Assembly (NCBI RefSeq): GCF_000372725.1
Contig: NW_005196456.1
Span: 501,036 to 565,035, forward strand
Direction: 5' to 3'
Length of the DNA stretch: 64,000 bases
Source of the DNA: Emiliania huxleyi CCMP1516
Taxonomy: Eukaryota > Haptophyta > Isochrysidales > Noelaerhabdaceae
Shown piece by piece: positions 1-11,692 of this stretch. Positions within the stretch are counted from its first letter, which is position 1; each line of letters opens with the position of its first letter. A program made the translations under genes and the position numbers. Under the pieces are notes generated by a model. It made no database searches. It was not told the DNA's origin and saw nothing but the letters and a program-made list of their open reading frames with translations.

Positions 1-42
1 GGGGCGACCGCGCCCACAGGGTGTCGATCAGCCCCAGTTTCG

Positions 43-3000
43 ATGCCGGACCTTTCGCCGCGTGACATGCCGTCGCCGCGCTTCAGCACCGCCGTTGTCG
101 AGGACCTTTCCGACGCCGTGTACACTCAGACCGGCGTGATGGGGTTGGTGCGCCTGACGTCGAACGTGCGCCTCTCTGCGACAATAAGCAGTGACGGTGG
201 GACGGAAATGGGCGGTCCGAAAGGAATGGGTGGCCTCCTGGCGTCCCTCGGCAAGGGCAGCCCATCCGCCCGGCGCCGCTCCCTCACCCAGCCCGGCGAG
301 AGGGCGCAGAACGAGCGGCGGTCGCAGCTTGGGCCAGAGAGCCTCGACCTGCTGGCCATGTACGTCCCGGACCTGGTGCTGCGGCAGTTCTCGAGCGGGC
401 TGGACGGGAGGAAGCCGCCTCCGACGGGCGCCTTCTCCGAGCCCCTCCGCGGCGCACTCCTCTTCGCCGACATCTCGGGCTTCACTGGGCTCACGCAGCA
501 GCTGCAGGCGCCGACACCCTCCGCCCGCAGTCAGCCACCCGCCCTCCACGCCGTCCTTCACCCCGTCCACCCTTCCTCACCCGCCCACCCGTCGCTCCGC
601 AGGCCTCCGATCTCGGACCGGCGCGGGGGGCCGAGGAGCGCAACAAGAGTGGCACCCCCCCCCCTCCAGCCACTTCTCGGACCCTTCCGTGACGCTTCCC
701 GGACCCTTCCTTGCTAGGAGCTCAACAAGGTCCTCTCGGACTACTTCTCGCTCCTGATCCGCTGCTTCCACAAGCACGGCGGCGACGTCGTCTCATTCTC
801 CGGCGACGCGATGACGGCGAGATCTAGCCGAGATTTGCTCAGATGCAGCAGAGAGAACAGCCTCCTCCTCAGCTCGCCTTTCGCGCACGACAGACAGGCG
901 ACCGCTCCCCAGAGCCCTTCCGAGACACGCCCCCCGTAGGTCCTCGAGGCTCGGCCCGCCGTATCTCCCCACATCTCCCCATAGGTCCTCTTTGAGGCTC
1001 GGCCCGTCGCGTCGTCGCAAGAGGCTAGTGCCGCCAGCGGCAGCGGCGCCAGCGGCGCCAGCGGCGGCGGCGGCGGCGGCGATGCCGCCTCTGAGAGCGG
1101 GAGCCTCGGTCGGCGAGCGAAGTCGCTGAGCCCTGCCGCCGCGGCGATGCGCGGCTGTGCGGCAGAGTCGGAGGCAGCGAGGAGCGTGTCGCGCGGCACA
1201 CGCGCCAGGAAGGGAGTGACTATGAGCTTGGGAGTGAGCAGGCGTCTCGCGAGTTTCTCAAGCGCGCGCTCAGCAAGGACAGCGGCGCACCCGCCCCTGC
1301 GAGCGGCGGCGGCGGCAGCGCGCGAACGTCTCCCCGCATACCGCTCGATTTGCTGCAGCTGGGCAAGACGGCCGCCTCGCCTCCGCCGCCCTGCAGCCAG
1401 CCGCCACCGGACCGCGCGTCTACCCCTCCCGACGGCTCCCCGGCGGCTGCCTTGGCGTGGCTACCTGCCGCCGTGAGGGGAGAGGACGAGGAGGCCGCAA
1501 GCTTGGCGCGCGCCGCGCTTCGCGCCGCCGCTTGCTCGCTCGAGATGCTGCAGCAGGTCCCCCTGCTAGACACTTCCTAGACACTTCCTAGACACTTCCT
1601 AGACACTTCTCTCTCGCTCGAGATGCTGCAGCAGGCCGCGAGCTTCTCGGTGTAGGTCTCGAGCTTCTCGGTGGAGGCGTACACCGCGTACGGCGTCGCA
1701 GTGACGCCCGTCTCGCTACACGCGGCGATGGGCGCGGGCGACCTCATCGGAGTGCACGTGCGGAGACATCGCCCGAGATCGCCCGAGATCGCCTGAGATC
1801 GGGGCAGATCGGGGCAGATCGGGGCAGATCGGGGTAGATCGGGGCAGATCGGGGCGGCTCACCGCCCCGCTGGGATCAGGTGCACGGTGACTCTGCTGGC
1901 GACGTGGACCAGGGAGAGCCCCTCTCGCCGCCCACGGCTCACCGCAGCGGCTCCCGCGCTCGCGCCCCGGCCCGGCCTGCGGGCAGGGGCGGCGGCGGCG
2001 CGCTGCCTCGCTCGGCAGAGCGGCGGGACGGCTTCGCGCTGATGGGTTACCCGACCACGCAGCTGCGCGCCGGGTCGAGTGTGAGGTTGCTGACAACTGG
2101 AGTTCCAACCCGCAGGCGGCCCGATCACGCAGCTGCGCGCCGCCGAGAAGAAGGCGTGCGCGACTGCGTGGGAAGGGGGGGGGTGGGGGGCACTTTCTTG
2201 TTTACGGGGCGGGCGCGCTTCTGTGTCTAGGCTGGGGACTCGGAGGTCGTTCTCTCGCCCGAGTGTTGGGCGCTGCTCGCCCCGCATTGCGACGGCGCCG
2301 TCGACGCGGACGGCTTCGCGCGGCTCCGATCCGTCCGAAAGTGCGGCCACTCTTGCACGGGGGGAAGAAGAGGGGGCGAGGGTACGATCACTGAGGCTGG
2401 TGTTCAATAGGTCTGCCCACTCTCGCATGTGGAAGGAGGCGCAGGCGGAGGCGACGGCAGTTTCGCGCGACGCGTCGATGCTTTGGCTGGAGCGGTCGGC
2501 GGCGGTGGCGGCGCGGCGGGCGGCTGCTCGTGGGCCGGCGCGAGATCACGCGAGATGACGTCGAGAGGACGTCGAGGTTAGGCGCGGCTGGCGGCGTACA
2601 TCCCCGAGCCGGTGCAGTACCGGATGCGGACGGCGGGCATGAACTGGCTCGCGGACTTTCGGCTCGCGACGATCCTCTTTGTGCGCACCACCACCCTCTC
2701 GCCAGACCACAGGTTAGTCGATGAACCAAGAGCTGTCACTCCATCCATGTAGGTGCGCATCACCACCCTCTCGCCGGACTACGTCTCGCCGGGCATGTTC
2801 CCCGCCGGCCCCGTCGCAGACGCAGACAACATTCACCAGTCAGGACTCTCCACGAGTCAACGCATCACGCATCACGCACTCAGGCATTGTCGCGCAGACG
2901 CAGACTGCGTTCGGTGCGATCCGCGCCGAGCTGGCTCGCTTCGGAGGCACGCTCGCTCGTATTGTTGCTACCGTGATCATCATCATTGTTGGTATTGTTC

Positions 3001-6000
3001 TTATTGCCCTTGTGCTTCGGAGGCATGCTCGCACGCTTCAACGTCGACGACAAGGGCACCATCCTCTTCGCCGCGTTTGGCACTCTTCCCTCCCCCCGAG
3101 GATGACGAAACCCGCGCCGCCTCTACCAACTAATCAGCTCTGGCGAGCGAAACAGGCCCTCCTCCCCACCAGCATGAGGATGACGCGAGCCGCGCCGTCC
3201 TCTGCGCGGTGGCGACGCTGGAGCGGCTGCGGTCGCTCGGGCACGAGGTCCGCTGCTGCTCCCCCGGCGCCGCCTCCCGCCCACCCCTCACCAACTCACC
3301 TCGCCGGACTGCGCTGCCCAGGTCCGGATCGGCGTCACCACTGGCACCGTGTTTTGTGGCACGGTGGGCAACGCCGAGCGGGGCGAGTACACTTTCTACG
3401 GCACGACGGTCAACATGGCGGCGCGGCTCATGACCAGCGGCGAGAGCCCCCCCCCCCCCCCCCCCCCATGGTACACGAGAAGGGAGCTGCGCGTCAGCAG
3501 GACAGAGAGCTGCGCGTAGGCGAGAACGACGGCATTCTTGTCGACGAGACGACGCGGCGCGACGCCGCGGCGGAGGACAGCTGCCTCGTCGACTTCGAGC
3601 CGCTGCCGCCTCTCTCTCTCAAGGGGCACGACGGCGCCTTCGCCGCCTTCCGCCCTTCGCGCCGCACGGCCGACGAGTCGGGCCGGCGGGGCTGGCGGGC
3701 GGCGGCAAACACGCGGCGCGACGAGCGGAGCCGGTTGCGCGCCAAGCTCGACTCGTTAATGTACGACTAGTTGCTGATGATGCATAGTTAATACGGTATT
3801 AGGCTGCGCGCCAAGCTCGACTCGCTGGCGGGGAGCGGGCGCGGCGGGCTGCTGGTGGTGCAGGGGGAGGCCGGGATGGGGAAGACGTCGCTGCTGCGCG
3901 AGGCCGGCCGGGCGGCGGTCCGCGGCTTGCGGCTGCCTGTGTTTTGAGCCCGCGACCCGTCCGTCTGTAGGCCGAGCGGATGGGGGTGAGCTGGTCACTC
4001 CGTCCGTTGGTGAGCTGATGAGTTCATCCGCTACTCTAGGCCGAGCGGATGGCGGTGAGCCTGTCGGCGTCCGTGCTCAAGGGGAGCTGCTCCGCCATCG
4101 ACGAGGCGACGCCGCTACACGTCTTTGGCTTCGTCATGCGCCAGCTCCTCGACGGCCTCCGCCTTCGGCGTGGTTCATGGTTCACTCCTCGTGCCTCCAT
4201 TCGCCAGGCGCCAGCTGCTCGACGGCCTCTCGCACGCGTTCCTCGGCGGGTTCGACGGCGCGCTGGGCGGCGCCGGCGGCCGGCTCGGCCTCGCTCAGTC
4301 CCTCGCGCCGTCGAACCCGCGCGGCGGCAGGCGCGCGCGCACCGACTCGCCGCCGCTTGGGCGGCGCGCTTCGCCCGGCTCGCCCGTTCGGGTGGAGGCT
4401 GGGGGGCGGCCCTCGTCGCTCGGCCGCCGGAGCGGCGCCGACGCCATCCGCCTCCCTTCTGGCCTTGTCCAGGACGTGTCCATCACGCGTCCGAGACATA
4501 TGTCCCCAGGCGCCGACGCCGCGGGCGCCGTGCGGAACGACGCCGGGCTCGCGACCCTCGGCACTGCGTCGGAGGCGCGGTCGCTGTCGGCGCGCTCTCT
4601 GCTCGACAGCGGCGACGCGGCGAGGCACATGCCCCTCCTCTCCGGCCTCCTCGGCCTCGGCATGTGCGACACGCCCCACACCGCAAACTTGCGCGGCGCG
4701 CGGCGGCGCGAGAAGCAGCTCTCGCTAGATGGGGAAGCTCTGTCCATGTATTCCGACGGGCGCTCGAGAGGACGCGCATTCAGCCGTAGTCAGCCGTGCT
4801 CCCTGCACTCCTAGCCCGCGCACGCGGTGCTCGGAGTACACTCATTCACACCCGCGGCCTTGGCGTGTTCGCAACGTAGGCTGCTCTCGCTCTGCGTGCA
4901 GCTGCTGGCGGCCAAGGCTGCCAAGACGCCCACGCTGATCCTCCTCGACAATGTGCAGTGGATGGACGCGCAGTCGTGGGAGCTGCTCATCCGCGTCAAG
5001 CACGAGGTCCCTTCCGAGACACCTCCTAGACACTTCCCGGACATTGCTCATCCGCGTCAAGCACGAGGTCCCTTCCTAGACACCTCCTAGACACTTCCCG
5101 GACATTGCTCATCCGCGTCAAGCACGAGGTCCCTTCCTAGACACCTCCTAGACACTTCCCGGACATTGCTCATCCGCGTCAAGCACGAGGTCCCTTCCTA
5201 GACACCTCCTAGACACTTCCCGGACATTGCTCATCCGCGTCAAGCACGAGGTCCCTTCCTAGACACCTCCTAGACACTTCCCGGACATTGCTCATCCGCG
5301 TCAAGCACGAGGTCCCTTCCTAGACACCTCCTAGACACTTCCCGGACATTGCTCATCCGCGTCAAGCACGAGGTCCCTTCCGAGACACCTCCTAGACACT
5401 TCCCGGACATTGCTCATCCGCGTCAAGCACGAGGTCCCTTCCTAGACACCTCCTAGACACTTCCCGGACATTGCTCATCCGCGTCAAGCACGAGGTCCCT
5501 TCCTAGACACCTCCTAGACACTTCCCGGACATTGCTCATCCGCGTCAAGCACGAGGTCCCTTCCTAGACACCTCCTAGACACTTCCCGGACATTGCTCAT
5601 CCGCGTCAAGCACGAGGTCCCTTCCTAGACACCTCCTAGACACTTCCCGGACATTGCTCATCCGCGTCAAGCACGAGGTCCCTTCCTAGACACCTCCTAG
5701 ACACTTCCCGGACATTGCTCATCCGCGTCAAGCACGAGGTCCCTTCCTAGACACCTCCTAGACACTTCCCGGACATTGCTCATCCGCGTCAAGCACGAGG
5801 TCCCTTCCTAGACACCTCCTAGACACTTCCCGGACATTGCTCATCCGCGTCAAGCACGAGGTCCCTTCCTAGACACCTCCTAGACACTTCCCGGACATTG
5901 CTCATCCGCGTCAAGCACGAGGTCCCTTCCTAGACACTTCCCGGACATTGCTCGTCCGCGTCAAGCACGAGGCCTAACCTTGCCTCGACCCCAGCCCTAA

Positions 6001-9000
6001 CCCCACCTGTCTGGCAGAGACCACCTTTGTCTTGCCCTCACCCGAGCCCACCACCCACCTAACCACCCACCTACCACCCACCTAGGTCCCGTCGCTGCTC
6101 GTCATCGCCGCAGTGCGCACCGAGCCCGCGACCAGCGGCGAAAAGTCGGGCGGGCGTGGCGACACGGGCGGCGGCGGCGGGGCGCGCGGGCGGCACGGGC
6201 GCGCGCGGACGGACGCAGGACAGCGCAGCGGCGGCGCCGCTCCGCCCGCCTCTGCGCTCGCCGGCACCGACCCCGCCGCTGGAGGAGGCGGGAGCGGCGC
6301 CAGCCTGCCTCCGGAGCTGGCGAATCTGCCCAGCCTGCCCGCAACCTCCTCGGGCTCGCTGCTCGGCGCGCCGGCAGTGTCTCACCAGCGCTCGGGCTCT
6401 TCGGAGCACGCTCCGCCCGTGGCGCTCCAGACGTCAGGCAAGCGGGGCGGCGGCGGCTCTTCGGGCAAACAGCCGAGGCCTAGCTCCGGCACCGCCGAGT
6501 CGAGCAGTTGATCCGCTCATCTTGACGCACAGGCCACAAGCGAGGCGGTTCCTCCGGCTCCGCCGTGTCGAGCCGCGGCTCCGCGGCGCTCGCGCCGAAC
6601 GGCGGCGAGGCTGGAGTCCTCTCGGCGGAGGTGCTGAGCCGCTCGCTGCTGATGTCGTCGATGGAGCGGCGGCTCAAGGCGTCTCAGATGGCCGTTCTCA
6701 CCACGCTCGAGGAGGAAGAGCGGATGCGGCTCGGCCCGCTGCAGCCCGCCGACCTGCAGGCGAGATTGGGCCGAGATCAGCCGAGATCAGCCGAGATCAA
6801 CCGAGATTACCCGAGAATACCCGCCGACCGCCAAGCAGCCATCCGCCTCTCCCCTCGCCTCTCCCCTCCTCTCCTCTCCCCGCCCCGCCTCTCCTCTCCT
6901 CTCCTCTCCCCTCCCCTCCGCTGCTCTCCGCTCCTCTCCTCTCCTCCCCTCGCCTCTCCTCCCCTCGCCTCGCACTCTTCTCCTCATCTCTTTAACGCGA
7001 CCAGGCGATTCCACCCCCCACCCACCCACCAGTTCATGGCCGAGATTACCCGATATCACCCGAGATTTAACCCCCCCCACCCCCACAGTTCATGGCCGAG
7101 GAGATGCTTGGGGTCGAGTCCCTACCGCAGGAAATCGCCGCCTTCCTGCTCCGCAAGAGCGAGGGCAGCCCGCTCTACTGCGAGGAGAGCATGTCCTTCC
7201 TAGACACTCCCCAGACACTCCCGAGACACTTCCTAGGCAACCCGCTCTACTGCGAGGAGATCATGTGCTTCCTCCTCCACCAGCGGCTCGTCGTCGCGGC
7301 GCGGATCGGCCCCGACGGCCCCCGCCCCCCCCCGTGCGGCGGAGGAGGCCGACCCCCACGGGCGGAGTGCTTCACTCGTTGACTGATGAGGGAGTAGGCT
7401 CCCTCGTGCCAGAGGCGGAGGAGGCCGACAGCGTGCAAGAGCTCCTCCACGAGCGGGTGGACTCGTTCCGCTCCGCAAAGCCGCTCGCGGCGTCGGCGGG
7501 GGGAGGGCGGCGGAGGGGGACGGTGATGCTCGCCAAGGGCGCCTCCCTCTCCTCGCTCGAGTCTGCCTTTGGGTCGGCCGACTCGGTCGCAGGCCAGTCG
7601 CACACGCTGCAGCGGCTGCTCACGGCGCAGGTGTCGAGATGACACGAGATGACACGAGATTGCACGAGATTGCGCAGGGGTGGACTAGCTGCCGCTCCGA
7701 GCCCCGAGAGGAGAGGCGAGAGGAGAGGCGAGCGGAGAGGCGAGCGGAGAGGCGAGCGGAGAGGCGGGAGGAGCCGGGAGTAGGTCGATTCGCTGCCGCA
7801 CGAGATGCAGAGATCACACGAGATCACACGAGATTGCACGAGATTGCGGAGTAGGTCGACTCGCTGCCGCACGAGATGCAGACGGTGCTGCAGACGGCGT
7901 CGGCGATGGGCGACGCCCTCTCTTCCAAGGCGCTGCGTGACGTGCGCCGGCAGCTCGACATGAAGCCCAATCGTTCACTCCTCCCTCACATAATCAACAG
8001 GCGCTGCGTGACGTGCACCGGCAGCTCGACATGAAGCCAGAAGGCCCGCGCCTCGACGCGCGCCCCAGCCCTCCCGCTACGCGAGAGGGCGCGAGAGGGC
8101 GCGAGAGTCGCCGAGGTCATTAGGCTCGCGTCTCGACGAGTGCTTGCGCAAGCTGCGCGGCTACCGCTACCTCGAGTTCGCGCTCGACTCGAAGACGTGC
8201 CCTCTCCCCTCCGCCATGCCGCGCGGCATGTCCAGGACGCGTCCAGGACGTGTCCATGACATGCCCGCGACACGTCCGCAGGTACTCCTTCCGTTCCGCC
8301 ATGCTGCGCGACGTGCTCTACTCGAACCTCCCTTTCGAGAAGCGCAAGCGCGTGCACGAGGCCGCGCCGCGCCGCCCCCCCGGGCAGCGGTGTCACGGCG
8401 TCTCTTCACAGCCGAGCCTTCTGGCAGGCGACGGCGCGCGGGATCGTCGCCGAGGCCGCTCGCGGCGACGCAAAGGAGGCGGCGTTCCTGTCCGCGCTGA
8501 AGCACTACAAGACGGCCGAGAACTGGGGGCAGGTGATGCTCCTCGCTGCGGACGCGGCCGAGCAGGCATGCCTCGGCTGTATCATCTCGGCTGCACCTCG
8601 GCTGCACCTCGGCTGCACCTCGGCCGCACCTCGGCCGCACCTCGGCCGCACCTCGGCTGCACCTCGGCTGCACCTCGGCTGCACCTCGGCTGCACCTCGG
8701 CCGCACCTCGGCTGCACCTCGGCCGCACCTCGGCCGCACCTCGGCTGCACCTCGGCCGCACCTCGGCTGCACCTCGTACCTCGCACCCGGCTCGTATCTT
8801 GTTCTGGGAGGAGACAGCTCCCCCTCGAGCTCCCCTCGACCTCCCCTCGACCTCTCTCGGCAGGCGCTCTCGTGTGCGTCTTGGGAGGAGGCCGTCTCGG
8901 TGACGACGCAGGCCAGCATGCTCCTTGGGCAGCAGACTGACGTTCGTTCGTCTGCTTCTTCTTCTTCTCAGTCTTCTTCTTGCTGTTGTCGCAGGCCAGC

Positions 9001-11287
9001 ATGCTCCTCCGGCAGCACGGCGGCGCCCTCGCCCCTCTCCCTCCCGGCTCGGCAACCCGCTGGCTGGTGCTTCGCGGCGAGGCGCTGCTCGCTCTCGGCA
9101 ACCGCGCGGAGGCGACTGCCAGCCGTCCCCCTCGGCCTGAGTGAGTGGTTCATTCATTACATCCTCCTCCTCCATGAATGCACCGCACCAGGCGACCGTC
9201 ACCCTCGGCCTCGCCTTCGACGAGGGGCTCGAGCGCGGCTCCGACCTCGGCAGGCACCTTCATCACTCCCCCCCCCCCCTCTCCATCACACCATCACACC
9301 ACCATCACACCTCCGACCTCAGCAGGCGGACCCGCGCCAAGCGCGCGAGCACCCTCGGGGCCCTCCTCGTGCAAGGGCGCCGCCTGCTCGGGGGCGGCCG
9401 CCGCAAGTCGGGCGGCGCGCGCCAGTCGCAGGCAGCCCCTCCCAGCAAGCGGGGGTCGGCGACGAGGTCACCGCCGCCGGTGCGGGCGGGCTGTCCCTCC
9501 CCCGTGCCGCGCGAGGCGCAGGGTCGCGAGGCGCGAGGCCGCGCTCCCGACGCGTACCACAAGCCGTCATCTCGCTCGACGGACCCGGCCGACCAGAGCT
9601 ACCGCGCGTGTGACGGCGCCCGCCGGCCGGGCGACTCCGCCTCGCTGGGCGAGATGAGCCGAGATGAGCCGAGACGGGCCGAGATGGGCCGAGATGAGCC
9701 GATGAGCCGAGATGGGCCGAGATGGGCCGAGATGGGCCGAGATGGGCCGAGATGGGCCGAGATGGGCCGAGATGGGCCGAGATGGGCCGAGATGGGCCGG
9801 GTCCTCATCGCTGGGCGAGACGAGGCCATCCGAGCCGCGATTGTGCAGGGGGCGTCTCTTCACCACTCTTGGCGTGCGTGAACAGGCGACATGCGGCCGA
9901 CGGACCGCGCGTCCGTGGTCATCGCGGCGGGCGGGTGCGCGTGGCGCGAGGCCGGCGTCGCGGCGGCGTGAACGGCGCCTCCTCACAGTGTCGGGCGCGA
10001 GCAGGTGGCTGCAGTGCGAGGCGGAGCTGCGGCACGGCCTGAGCGCGTACGCGATGCTCTTCTTTGCCCAGCTCGAGTCCGCGGCGGAGTCGGGCAGCCA
10101 GGCGGCGGCAGAGGCACTCTCGGTGCCTGTCCGCCCGAGGACCGCGCGCCGCGGCGTGAAGGGCGTCTCTCTTCACGGAGCGGTGCGGTGCGCACAGGTG
10201 ACCGCCGTCGAGTCGCGGCTCCCGCTCGCGACGCAGGCGGCCGCGCTGCTGCCCGAGTGCGCGGAGCGCCTCCTCGGCTACGCGTGCGCCCTGATCGCGA
10301 TGGGCCTCTGCGCGAGCGGCAACTGCCGCGCCGGATCGGGGGGAGGCGGAGGCGGCGCGGGAGGGATGATGCCGGCCGCGCTCGGCGGCGGCGGCCTCGG
10401 AGGCGGCCGGATGAGCGTCGGCGGCGCGCGGGGCGGCGCGGCGCGCTCTCGCCCGTCCATGTCTGTGCTGCGCTCCAGCCTCGCGGCGCTGCACGAGGCG
10501 GGCCGCCTCTCGAGACACTTGCGAGGCACTTGCGAGGCACTTGCGAGGCACTTGCGAGGCGTGGGCGGTGCGCGGTAGGCGGTCGAGGCCTTCGTCGAGA
10601 CGTCGCCCGTCGCCAGCAGGCAGGTGGCGGGCGCGCTCTTCGCACCGCCTCCAGACGCAGCAGGTCTCCTCCGCCCCCGCCCCCTTCCCCCGGGGACACG
10701 TTCCTGGCCCTCTGGACGGAGGCTCCCGCCTGTCTCGCACGCGGAGATGCGAGGGGTCGCTCGCCCTCGCACCTCTCTGTGTGGGGCGACATCTCTTCCT
10801 TCTGTCCCCAGGGGCGCAGTGCGGGAGCGGCGGCGGCGGCGGGCTGGCGGCGGGCGCCTCGCCGCCAGCGACGCGCGCGACGGGGTCAATGGAGGAGGGG
10901 AGCATGGAGCTCGCCGCACCCTCCTTCCTCGCCAAGCTCTGCCTCGCGCTCGGTGAGACGTAGCCGAGAGAGTAGCCGGGGTGGCAGAGAGAGTGGCGGA
11001 GAGTCAGTGGCGGAGAGGATGATCAAGCGAGGTCGGCCTCACCCGAGATTGGCGGGAGAGCTCACTCAGAGCTCTGCCTCGGTACACTTCCGAGTGGGGC
11101 GGGTGCGGCGGCGGCCCCTCACGCCCTCTCCCCGCGCCGAGCAGGCCTCTCGCCGCTCTCGAGCGAGGCGGACGCCGCGATGTGGTTCCGGCAGGCGTCG
11201 GCGCTGTCGGCCGAGGCCGACCACTCGCAGCTGCACCGCATGATTCTGATGCTCTCGGTGGACGTGCCGCTCTCCGCCACGCTGTGA
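43..11287 (+). CDS. Soluble adenylyl cyclase-like protein (two cyclase domains, AAA ATPase, helical tail), multi-exon
   Basis: Spliced gene matching the ADCY10/soluble adenylyl cyclase layout, expected to make cAMP from ATP. The first class III cyclase domain shows ALLFADISGFTGLTQQL (about 455-505) and GGDVVSFSGDA (about 777-810), supplying both metal-binding Asp residues, and continues as AGDSEVVLSPECWALLA (2229-2279). The second domain has WLADFRLATILFVRITTL (2644-2767), VDDKGTILFAAFG (3041-3079) and RIGVTTGTVFCGTVGNAERG (3323-3382) followed by NMAARLM; it lacks the first metal Asp, as the C2 domain of animal sAC does. Then come Walker A GEAGMGKTSLL (about 3866-3900), Walker B LILLDNVQWMD (about 4936-4970), SEGNPLYCEE (7156-7264), YSFRSAMLRDVLYSNLPF (8281-8335) and an alpha-helical TPR-like tail ending in SATL and TGA. 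I chose the Met at 43; an earlier exon cannot be excluded. About 20 introns, many repeat-filled. Bicarbonate control is known for the family; here it is inference. A few exon joins are unresolved. Confidence 0.88.
1756..1856. repeat. Intronic minisatellite, GAGATCGCCC / CAGATCGGGG units
   Basis: About ten 10-11-bp units fill an intron of the cyclase gene. The intron seems to run from GTGCACGTG (about 1754) to GGATCAG, after which GTGCACGGTG restarts the reading frame, so the donor and the next exon share their first bases. Confidence 0.7.
4985..5971 (+). repeat. 61-bp tandem array (17 exon-end copies) inside a cyclase intron
   Basis: The exon coding LLIRVKHE ends at the first copy. Sixteen copies follow one another at exactly 61-bp spacing (4985, 5046 ... 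5900), and a 17th shortened step begins near 5950. Each unit holds GCTCATCCGCGTCAAGCACG (the exon end), then AGGTCCCTTCC (a copy of the donor) and CCTAGACACCTCCTAGACAC-type spacer. The last copy has GAGGCC in place of GAGGTC. The likely acceptor is CACCTAG before GTCCCGTCGCTG at about 6086, giving LIRVKHE-VPSLLVIAAV. Sixteen potential GT donors therefore sit in series in front of one acceptor. Confidence 0.93.
6768..7089. repeat. Intron with GAGAT minisatellite and long pyrimidine tract
   Basis: Starts with CCGAGATCAG-like units (6768-6830), continues as a C/T-only stretch built from CTCCCCTCG-type words (6845-6975) and ends with more CCGAGATT units before the exon at about 7090 (AEEMLGVESLP). 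I see no coding signal in the pyrimidine tract. Confidence 0.6.
8578..8777. repeat. 11-bp minisatellite GCACCTCGGCY in a cyclase intron
   Basis: About 17 copies of an 11-bp unit that alternates CTGCACCTCGG and CCGCACCTCGG. It lies between the exon coding LLAADAAEQA and the acceptor GGCAG before GCGCTCTCGTG (about 8864). All three forward frames are open across it, so ORF length alone is misleading here. Confidence 0.85.
9650..9800. repeat. 10-bp minisatellite CGAGATGGGC in a cyclase intron
   Basis: About 14 units of CCGAGATGGG/CCGAGATGAG. The same CCGAGAT word fills introns of this gene near 1777, 6775 and 7640, of the receptor gene near 13990 and 14370, and of the CCCH gene near 22735. Confidence 0.88.
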
Positions 11288-11692
11288 GGTCGGCTAAAGA
11301 CCTGGCTGCTCCTCTATCGCAGCGAGCGCGACCGCTCTTCGTTTGAAGGCTCGATTTGCTCATCTCGCTTGAGACGCTCTCTGACTCGCACACCGGCCTG
11401 TCGTATGAGCGGGAGCGGACAGCGGAGGCGTGGGGTGGGGTTTGACGATTGATCATTGTGTGCTTCCGCGTCACTACTGGCTCCGCCACTTTGTAACAAT
11501 GAATGATTTTTATATCACTCGTACTCACATAATCTCAAAACAAACCAGGCCCGTTCAGCGTCACATCTCAACCGTCAACGTCCGGAGGGGGGGGAGGGGC
11601 TGGGGGGAGGGCGCGGGGGCGAGGGGGGCCCCTCGCTCGGGGCTTCGCGTGCCGCTGCGGGCGGCCACAAGGAGTGTGATGAAAACCGCACC
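11288..11692. other. Convergent intergenic stretch, no gene seen
   Basis: Lies between the stop of the cyclase gene (+) and the stop of the NHL-BTB gene (-). 11420-11560 is AT-richer than its surroundings and may hold the 3' untranslated ends of both genes. No conserved ORF or RNA gene recognised. Confidence 0.5.

Noticed and set aside
4985..5971. CRISPR-like array
   Set aside because: The units follow one another with no unique spacers, and the repeat is the exon end plus donor of the host gene; no cas genes, and the genome is eukaryotic.
8505..9202. Minus-strand repeat protein rich in EVQPRCSRGAA
   Set aside because: Made entirely by the 11-bp intronic minisatellite of the cyclase gene.
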